64,000 bases of DNA, from positions 186,001 through 250,000 of the forward strand of contig VFIW01000031.1 in the NCBI GenBank assembly GCA_006386115.1, given 5' to 3'. The notes beneath the pieces were generated by a model. It was not told where the DNA came from. It saw nothing but the letters and a program-made list of their open reading frames with translations, and did not search any database. Every line of letters begins with the position of its first letter. Within the stretch, counting starts at the first letter, position 1. This DNA is from Globisporangium splendens. Lineage: Eukaryota > Oomycota > Peronosporomycetes > Pythiales > Pythiaceae. Positions 56,681-64,000 of this stretch are shown here, one piece after another. The translations under genes and the position numbers were made by a program.

Positions 56681-58280
56681 CAGCAGTGATCACGTAAGGT
56701 AGTTTCGAAATGAAGGACATACATACAAATAGTGTACACTTATATGTATATGTAGCCGCGGGGATGTGACGTCGAATTTCAACAAGTTGACTCGTAAGTT
56801 GAAGCCATTTCATGCAGTGGGGCGGGCGGCAGCCAATATGCATCTAGCTTTTCCGCTAAAGGTGCAAAAGGAAACCTTCTGAAAATGGATTTCAAAAGGC
56901 TGATACTAATACTAACTCGAACACGGCCGCATTGCGTTTTGCAATTGGTGCTCCTGCCTAAAAAAAAGGGATATGAAGGCTGCAGAAAAATGGACTTTGG
57001 ACCAAAGTTCATTTGCCAACGTCTTTCATGTCCTTTTCATATCACAACCAAGCGAAGGAGTGCATAGTTTCGCAAGAACATTCAGTTCAACGAAAAGCTG
57101 GTGCACCCACTGTAAGCCAATAAATCTTCAGCAAACAGCGGCCACTTTCGCTCGAATACGGCGAAAATGCTCAAGGTGCGGCTTGCCTAATGGTGAGGTA
57201 TTTGCAGCTCGTAAGACAAGCAATTAGGACCATGGATAAGCAGGTCAGCCTCTCGTGCCTAATAAACCCACCTTATAAAAGAATAATGGTGGTGAGATAT
57301 CTCGCGAACTCGAGTGAAGAAAGCACCAAATTTGTCCACAGTAGTTCCAACACAGCCAGGCATTGGTAGCTAAATTCTTGAGTCGACTGGATACGATCCG
57401 GAAAACTCCGTAGGCTAGACGCCAAATCACTCCGCCATGCTCAAACGAACATCGGTGATTAAACTGCAAGTATCATGAACCGTTTTATATTTTTTGGAAA
57501 TCGCGTTTCAAGTGTGGGATGCCATTTAGTGCACTTTTAGACATTGAGAAAACCTCTCGGAACAATTTGAGTCCCAACCAAACCAAAATATTCTCATCGC
57601 GTTTTTGGGACATTTTTAACATAACCTCAAAAATGCATACGGTTATTAAAATAACCGTACAAGTCACTTAACCCCTTCAGACAAGGACGCTGTATTCTAC
57701 AGCATGACCTGACTCTTAGGCTATATCATACGACATAAGGATCGATTTTTGGCTTTCGACTCAATAGGAAACTCAAAACCCTAGTCACAAAGTATGTGAC
57801 TATCGAAATAAAGCAGTGGTGCAAAGTTGGGACGATTGTGTGCATTGGCTGCACCAGCGTCCCAAGAAACAGGCTCTCCTATTTTTTGTTGCAAGTTTGC
57901 AGTGCAAGTTGTCGAAGAATCTCGATAACATTTGGAGGCAGCGGCTGCGAGCCACACAACCGACAGTTGACGGTCGACGTGCTTCTTTAGAATCACTTCC
58001 AATTTTCTTCTTCTGATGCGCAAGCGATATGTCCAATTTTCGTTCCGCAAACAATGGTGGCGTTAGCTCGCGGAAAGGTGGCGGTCGAATGCGGGCTCCA
58101 TCATGGCTGGTATTACATTCGGTTGAACGGATAAGGAGTCGACGGCGATGAAGGAGGGGACTACGTCATCGGAGAGCGTGCGTTGATGGATCTGATCGCG
58201 CGTGGGATGAAGTTGAGAGCCTCTTGTGGAACACACCTGAGGACGATGCGGACGTCGCAGACAGCACGGTTGAGAATGGT
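56681..58280. other. intergenic, AT-rich, with a perfect palindrome
   Basis: About 1.6 kb with no gene recognised. A 10-bp inverted repeat with 2-bp spacer (TACGGTTATT / AATAACCGTA) is at 57638-57659. Confidence 0.42.
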
Positions 58281-59378
58281 GATGTAATGGGCTAAGGCTG
58301 CCATTACATGCAAGGTGGCTCTTTGTGTGTGTCACACACCACCTTGTGGAAGTGCATTGTGGGCGCGAAGATATTGGGTGAAACACATAAAAGTGATCCC
58401 CACATGCACAGGTGACGTCATCGTCTGATGTCAGAGCAATCTGTGTCTGAGTTGAGTGTTGGTCGCTCGCAATCATTGAGATTCGGCGTGATTACGCACA
58501 ACAGTACTCGAGACATGTGAATGATGGTTCCTACTTGGGGAAACAACACTGGTGATGAGACGGACGTGTCTCTACCACCTGGAGTGAGTGGCGCGAGCCA
58601 ATCACTTCGCAGGGATTTTATACGAGAATTGAAGTTCAAGCTTCTAGAAGATCCCGTAGGTTCAACCTCAGTGTACCCAAGGTTTTATATATCAGATTCA
58701 TAGGTTTTATTTCTGCATGTTTAGGTTTTATGCATAAAACCTCTAGGAGTCCTAGTGGTGTTTTATATGTAGTGTCAGGAACCATAAGCTCATTTCAATT
58801 CAGTTGCAAATTTTCTCGCAAAAGTACCAAGTCTTCTTCCTCCCTCAAGTGGGAGATCGCTTCCTCTGTCAAAGCGTGTGTGCCGTGTTGGCGGCAATAT
58901 TTGGAAACAGCGCTCTTTACAATAGTCGGTTCTGCGCTGTCACAATTGAACCTAAAGGGCTCTGCAAGCAGGATTTTGACAAAATAAAATCTATCATGCA
59001 GAATAAAACCTATGAATTGAATATAAACCTTGGGTACACTGAGGTTGAACCTACGGGATCTTCTAGAAGCTTGAACTTCAATTCTCGTATAAAATCCCTG
59101 CGAAGTGATTGGCTCGCGCCACTCGCTTCATGTGGCAGAGACACGTTGGTCTCATCACCAGCGTTGCTTCCCAAGCAGGAACCATCACCCAGTACTTGAT
59201 TAGTACAGAGAACGTTCGTGACGGCATCGGATGACGTCACATGTGCATGTGGTATTTATCTCACCGTAATCTCTTTGTTATTTGTGTCTCACAATGCACG
59301 CCGAATGTGGTGTGTGCCACACTGGATCTGGAGACAGATCCACCTTCATGTAATGGCTGGTTTTAGCCCATTACATCA
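58281..59378. mobile_element. foldback element with arms of about 400 bp
   Basis: The left arm 58281-58719 and right arm 58995-59378 are imperfect inverted copies. Matching landmarks: GATGTAATGG at 58281 and its complement ending at 59378; TGACGTCA in both arms; CTTCGCAGGGATTTTATACG (left) against CGTATAAAATCCCTGCGAAG (right); CATAGGTTTTAT against ATAAAACCTATG at the inner ends. Each arm end carries its own small hairpin (ATGTAATGG...CCATTACAT). The 275-bp centre contains a perfect 20-bp palindrome at 58723-58742. No transposase is inside, so it would be a non-autonomous foldback or MITE-like element. No clear target-site duplication seen. Confidence 0.7.
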
Positions 59379-59671
59379 GGAACACCAACCATATCTGTAT
59401 CCTCGTCTTCTATCGCGCAGTCGCATGCACTAATTGGCGAGCAATTTTTCCATGTGTCCTGTCATCGTTTTCTACGCATGCCTTGACTGCAATGTCACTT
59501 TTCGTCAAAAAGGATACGTCAGTACACACGTTATGGCATTGTTGCATTTCAGTAACTTATTGGCGGCTGGCAACCTGTTTTGACACAACACTCAAGCACA
59601 CATATACACACATACACTGATCTTGCTGGGCTCACTCATTTCGGCAGAAGGCGGAAACTGGTTGTGAAGGC

Positions 59672-61912
59672 TTATCTTTGTTTGGTAGGAGTGATCAAAT
59701 CGGTCGCGAGCTGCGCAAGAGCCTGCATCGTCGCGTAGTCTTTGGTTGTGATATGGTTATGTGGCACGGCGTCGGTGGTGCAAAGTGATGCGACGACGTT
59801 GCCTTCGGGTCCGCGGATCGGAAACCCGGCGTAGAACTTGATTCCGAAGTCCTGCACGCACTCCATTTGACTGAAACGCATATCACGCTGCGGGTTCTTC
59901 AGCACCAGTGGCTTCTCGCCGTACAGAGTATGCACGCACAGATTATTTTCGAGCGGCAAGTTCAACACTTCGGGGGTAATGTTGTACGTGCCAATGGCGT
60001 GCAGCGCGTCGTGGTTAATCATCGAAATGAAGCCTACGGGACAGTTCATGCGCTTGGCCGCGACTTGCGCGATGAGATCCAGCGCCGCGTGGTCGAACGA
60101 CGGCTCGAGCACCCCCGAGTCCTGGATAAACTGCAACCGCTTGGCTTCTTTCGTGGGTGAGATTTGCGGTCGAAGCGGGTGGTCCGCCGACCGCGTCTTG
60201 GACACGTCGAATTGGAACATGTAGTCGCGCTCCAAGTCAGCGACAACGAAGTCCTCCGGGCGGTACTTGTCTTTGACATCAACGAGAGTATGGCTCAAGT
60301 GGTGCTCAACGTCTTCCAGCACCTTTTGCACCTTGGTCTGCTTGTTGCGCCTTCCGGATTTTGCCTTCTTGGCGTAGTATTGCTGCTCCGCTGCAGGGTC
60401 CACAAAACCATAGTGTTGTATCTTTTGTGTCTCGGGGTCTACCAATTGGCCCAAGAAATCCAGCGCCTGGGATCGCAGCGTCGGGTCGTCCGAGTACAAG
60501 TTGTCGTGGTTCTCGTCCTCTGAGTAGCTGGCACTGCTGGATGATGCCGTCGATCGTGTGTCCGTCTCGGCAGCCTCGTCGATGTCGGCGAGGTAGAACT
60601 TGTCGTCGTTGAGCCACTCTGCATCGTCGACTTCGACCACAGTTGGCCCGAGCGCCTTGAGCAGCTCTTCGTCTTCAAACACGCACGAATCCACACGAAC
60701 GACGCATTTCACGCACACACGGTTCTTGCGCACATCGCCGATACGCGCTTCGACTTCGTGCAGCCGCGAGCACTCGTTGCAGCACATGTGGCCGCACAAT
60801 TGGCAGAAGAAGTCGCGTCGGAAAAACGAAAAGTGTTTGTGGCAAATTGAACACGATTTCTCGAGTATGGGGTCGTAATACTCCACGGGAAAGTAGATAA
60901 AAGTCTGGAAGCCAAAGCGGCGACGCCGGATCACGCGCTCAAACTCGCGCAGCGACTTCGTTAACAAATCGATCACGTGCTTCGCCTCAGGGTTCATCAT
61001 GGCATCGCGGTGGCGCACCAAGTCAGTTGCGTTGACCATGGGGGAATGCTTGCTGCCGCTCACTTTACCGAAGGACGATGGCGGCGTCGTGGACGCATAC
61101 CCATGAGCAAAAATGCGCGTTGTATGGTTAATGCTACCGCCGCCACGATGTGTCGACTCTACGTTAAAGCCGACAGAGATGTGGTCCAAGTCACGACGCA
61201 GCGCAGTGCTGTCCGCCACTGGCACGATCTGATCATGTGCGCGTTTCGGAAGTGTCTTGATGATGTGGACGGCGCGATCCTTGCCCGGGTACTTCTGCGT
61301 GACCGACGAGAGCACGAGTCTCTGGGTGCGTCGGTGCTTGGATTTAAACTTGAGGCTCAACTTTGGTCGCAACGTCGCCACTTTGACCGCAATAAGACCG
61401 CAGTCGGGGCTCTTTTCCAAATGGTCCGTCGATGAGTCGATGCGATTGTTCATTTGGGAAACGACTTCGAGTTTCTGTGCTGTGAGCATGTGTCGCTGCG
61501 CGAAGAGACTATCACCGCGCTTGAACTTCTTGCCGCAAAGCGCTTGCATCGTGGTTTCGTACTCGTACGAGTCGTCGGTCACGAGCACACTCAGTACTTC
61601 GTTCAAGTGGCATTTGATCTCGACCTTGGCGATCACGGCGTGCACGATGTCGAGGTCCTCGTCTGCGACGTCACCGGGAGTGGTCTCGAGCTCAAACACG
61701 TCGACGCCGTGCTTGCGGCGCTTTTGCTTCCAGCGGCGACCGTAGGTGTCGCGAGCGACGGCGTCGTGGAGCTTTGGGATCGTGGCGACAATGTCGTCGC
61801 AGATTTCTTCGTCCGTGAGCACCAACTTTTCATGCCCGCTTGGCGTAGAGATCACAATACCCCTTGGCGCCGCCGAGCTGTCACCGTGGTGGATGCTCAG
61901 GTGCTTGTTCAT
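59672..61912 (-). CDS. START-FYVE-GAF protein
   Basis: 746 residues, one exon, from ATG 61912 (MNKHLSIHHG); an upstream ATG-like extension to 62017 adds an unlikely Cys/Ser leader. Layout: START-like region about 60-310; FYVE-type zinc finger about 350-405 (SCSICHKHFSFFRRDFFCQLCGHMCCNEC...RVCVKC); acidic linker; GAF-type domain about 610-740 (CPVGFISMIN, NLCVHTLYGEKPLVLKNPQRDMRF, FYAGFPIRGPEGNVVASLCTTDAVP). This is the common oomycete START-FYVE-GAF architecture. GAF domains sense small molecules such as cyclic nucleotides; the FYVE here keeps RRDFFC in place of RRHHCR. It is a conserved relative flanking the array, not a member of it. Confidence 0.88.
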   Translation of the reverse strand: MNKHLSIHHGDSSAAPRGIVISTPSGHEKLVLTDEEICDDIVATIPKLHDAVARDTYGRRWKQKRRKHGVDVFELETTPGDVADEDLDIVHAVIAKVEIKCHLNEVLSVLVTDDSYEYETTMQALCGKKFKRGDSLFAQRHMLTAQKLEVVSQMNNRIDSSTDHLEKSPDCGLIAVKVATLRPKLSLKFKSKHRRTQRLVLSSVTQKYPGKDRAVHIIKTLPKRAHDQIVPVADSTALRRDLDHISVGFNVESTHRGGGSINHTTRIFAHGYASTTPPSSFGKVSGSKHSPMVNATDLVRHRDAMMNPEAKHVIDLLTKSLREFERVIRRRRFGFQTFIYFPVEYYDPILEKSCSICHKHFSFFRRDFFCQLCGHMCCNECSRLHEVEARIGDVRKNRVCVKCVVRVDSCVFEDEELLKALGPTVVEVDDAEWLNDDKFYLADIDEAAETDTRSTASSSSASYSEDENHDNLYSDDPTLRSQALDFLGQLVDPETQKIQHYGFVDPAAEQQYYAKKAKSGRRNKQTKVQKVLEDVEHHLSHTLVDVKDKYRPEDFVVADLERDYMFQFDVSKTRSADHPLRPQISPTKEAKRLQFIQDSGVLEPSFDHAALDLIAQVAAKRMNCPVGFISMINHDALHAIGTYNITPEVLNLPLENNLCVHTLYGEKPLVLKNPQRDMRFSQMECVQDFGIKFYAGFPIRGPEGNVVASLCTTDAVPHNHITTKDYATMQALAQLATDLITPTKQR

Positions 61913-63081
61913 GATTAGCAGCGCTTGGATGTTGAAGAGATTGTTACTTGCGACTCGCTGGACAAATTGGACACTGGATGTGCTGAGCAATGGGGAAGCA
62001 CATGACGGCAAGCACAAAAAGAACGGAGCAGGAAAAGCAATGCTGGTGTGAACAGTGCATAAGCCTAACCGCCATCATACATTTTGCCATTTTTGATGAC
62101 CATTTCCCAGCCAGCTGCAACTTGTGACCGATCTCCACGACCGATCCGCCCCAGAAGCTGCTTGCACCACTCTCTTGCTCCGACGTCGTGCCGTCGTACA
62201 CCGGGAAGGTATTCGATAGATCGTCTGTGTTCGGTGAGACTGTACAGCAGTGTGCGCGAGATGAGGACGCTTTGTTTGTGATTGATGTCCACAGGCGGAT
62301 GTAACAGGCACCGATTGGCAAAAATTGGATACACCTTGCACCGAACTAGAACGTTGTGTTCCATCTCCCCCATCCAAATTGTGCCAGAAAGACCCTGCGC
62401 GTCTTAGCGTTCCGCACCTGTCTGTCTGTCTGTCAAATCGTCAAGAACTACTGTAGAGAGATGGAGGAACGATAATAGCCTAGAGCTCAGTCTTGAGCAG
62501 ATCTCGGATGAGCATCTTCGTGTTGGCCAACCTGCCACATGGCACTATCCTTTCTTCCTTCCGTGTCTAAGTTTCATCAACATAATGGGATACGATTCAA
62601 CGAATGCTTAGCGCAGTGCACGATGCTTAGTGCGAGATTGCACCACATCCATTCGTGCGTGTGTGTGTGCAGATGTACCTTTTGCAAATGCAAAAGAGAC
62701 GATAGCACCTTGGCGGCAAACTGGAAGACGCCATGAACTCGAAGTGCACTGCGCGACCAAATTGAGGCTTTGGCGCAAATGGAAAAATAGTCTTCAACAA
62801 GGGATCCACTCGACTGATCCTCATTCTCTCGACAGTCAAATCCAAAGCGCCAATCTTCAGCTCTGATCAGATCTCCGCCCAATTTCTGTACTAATCAACT
62901 TCAAGTATTCCACAGAGCTCAGCAAAAGCACCAAAATGCTAACCGGTTATTTTTTGCTGTTTAGAAATGATGATGACCATCACTCAGCGAGAATACCACC
63001 ACTCAGGACACACTGCTCCACAACACCAGCAAGTCTATCTGACATGACGCAACTCTATCAAAAAGCTCATTTCTTCGGCAA
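61913..63081. other. intergenic, no gene seen
   Basis: About 1.2 kb: promoter side of the START-FYVE-GAF gene and 3' flank of the HSF-type gene. A short GTGTGTGTG run lies near 62660. No domain-bearing frame. Confidence 0.45.
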
Positions 63082-64000
63082 TTACTGCCGTCGAATCCTT
63101 GTAGAAGCATATCCGTCATCGCATCGATCGCTCTCATAAGAGGTCCATCGCGCATTGTCTCTGGCTCCATTTGTCAACACCAAACTGAGTCCAGTTGCAC
63201 CAGAGCGTGCTCGCTTCCTGCCTCCAACACGCAATGTCACGTTCATTGGAGCTTGGAAGGACGGTAGAAACGTCAAGTCTGCCGTTGCTTCTGTCACGAC
63301 CCTAGTTGAGAGATGGCTTGCCACAGTGTCAGAAAGCCGTGGACCTGTCTGGCGCATTGATATTGGTCCTTGTTCCTTTTCTCGTGTCTCTTCAGCACAT
63401 AGAGTGTGATGAGCATTGCCATCCTGACACCACTTTGATGGACCATCGACTTCTTGACAGACTCCGAATCTATGCTGCTGTACTGGTTGTGCATCTGCCG
63501 TGTCGTGATGGCTGTCATCAGGGATGCGTTCTTGAGTTGACGCAGTGGCAAGACTTGAACGAGCTGAACAAGACGAGCCTGCTCTACAGCCTGGACACAA
63601 TGAGAGTCTCATTGAATCATCGTACACGATGTTGTACGCCTTTTGTATATCGTCAGCACGGAACAGCTCATGGGAATACGCTTCGGAGGTCTTGTGGCCA
63701 CCAGATCCTTCATGCAGAACGTCGATCACTTCTTTAAACCCATGCGCGCGAAGATAGTGGCGGAACGTACACATATTGCTGACTTGGTACTTGGTTCGCA
63801 GGGTTTGCTCAAAGGCACTCGAGTCATGGATCATATATGACGAGCCACTTTCGTTCCAATTGATGATGGACGCGTCTTCGTTCAGCAGCATGAAAAGCAA
63901 TAGTCGCACCAAGTCACTGGGACCTTTCTGTGTCGGCAATGAGATGTTCGATATTTCGCGAGGACTTTCCTCCCGAAGGCTGTTGTTCAACCAGAAGCTG
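63082..64000 (-). CDS. heat-shock-factor-type DNA-binding protein, 5' end cut by window
   Basis: The frame runs in from the right edge with no ATG at its visible start and ends at 63082, giving about 305 visible residues. Near its N-terminus is an HSF-type winged-helix domain: FMLLNEDASIINWNESGSSYMIHD, FEQTLRTKYQVSNMCTFRHYLRAHGFKEV, followed by a short loop and YSHELFRAD (the usual F.H..F.R ending). HSFs bind nGAAn repeats as trimers; oomycetes have an expanded set, many of unknown role. The rest (about residues 120-300) is polar and low-complexity, with a basic GRKRAR patch that could be a nuclear signal. No clear coiled coil after the DNA-binding domain. An intron further upstream is possible. 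Confidence 0.85.
   Translation of the reverse strand, partial: SFWLNNSLREESPREISNISLPTQKGPSDLVRLLLFMLLNEDASIINWNESGSSYMIHDSSAFEQTLRTKYQVSNMCTFRHYLRAHGFKEVIDVLHEGSGGHKTSEAYSHELFRADDIQKAYNIVYDDSMRLSLCPGCRAGSSCSARSSLATASTQERIPDDSHHDTADAQPVQQHRFGVCQEVDGPSKWCQDGNAHHTLCAEETREKEQGPISMRQTGPRLSDTVASHLSTRVVTEATADLTFLPSFQAPMNVTLRVGGRKRARSGATGLSLVLTNGARDNARWTSYESDRCDDGYASTRIRRQ

Noticed and set aside
57638..57659. Perfect 10-bp inverted repeat as a terminator or operator
   Set aside because: Isolated, AT-rich and far from any gene end; no basis for a function.
58804..59199. Coding gene across the centre and right arm of the foldback element
   Set aside because: The frame exists but half of it is the inverted repeat, read equally well on the opposite strand in the left arm, and no family is recognised.
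1..64000. CRISPR arrays, rRNA genes, bacterial operons
   Set aside because: No regular spaced repeats, no rRNA-like sequence, and gene structure is clearly eukaryotic.

Overview
The window looks like nuclear DNA of an oomycete (Peronosporomycete; a Phytophthora, Pythium or Globisporangium relative). The evidence is two elicitin-like secreted proteins, compact genes with few introns (75-89 bp, GT-AG), oomycete-type initiator motifs (TCATTT followed by CAATTT-like sequence) upstream of several ATGs, WRKY19-type zinc-finger proteins, START/FYVE proteins in large numbers, and remnants of hAT and Crypton-type DNA transposons. I cannot name the species.

Left part (1-22.0 kb) carries ordinary single genes: a JMJD7-like JmjC hydroxylase/peptidase (2 introns), two paralogous WRKY19-type zinc-finger proteins, an ATRX/RAD54L2-type SNF2 translocase, an elicitin-like protein with a likely GPI tail, a chromo-barrel protein with a long Ser/Gln-rich tail, a MATE transporter, and an elicitin-like protein with an unusual C-terminal extension. 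Most are on the minus strand.

Middle boundary (22.0-26.7 kb) is a transposon-rich seam: a broken Crypton-type tyrosine recombinase, a tRNA-like (SINE-type) module, an intact hAT transposase, and two broken relics of the START family described next.

Right part (27.6-56.7 kb) is the main feature: a tandem array of nine START-like proteins, each ending in a degenerate FYVE-like zinc finger, plus the two relics. They fall into three subgroups by sequence. A divergent pair (subgroup II on minus, subgroup I on plus) occurs twice in a row, then one frameshifted subgroup II gene, then four subgroup III genes head to tail. Subgroup I has one intron at the same place in both copies; the others have none. 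Two subgroup III genes share a tract of about 430 bp at about 98% identity between diverged flanks, which points to gene conversion. The genes are separated by unusually long non-coding gaps (0.5-3.2 kb).

Right edge (56.7-64 kb) holds a foldback element with arms of about 400 bp, a canonical single-copy START-FYVE-GAF protein on the minus strand, and a heat-shock-factor-type protein cut by the window end.

The array is the best candidate for an undescribed system: a lineage-specific set of soluble lipid-binding-type proteins diversified by duplication and conversion, next to a conserved relative. Its function is not shown by the sequence.
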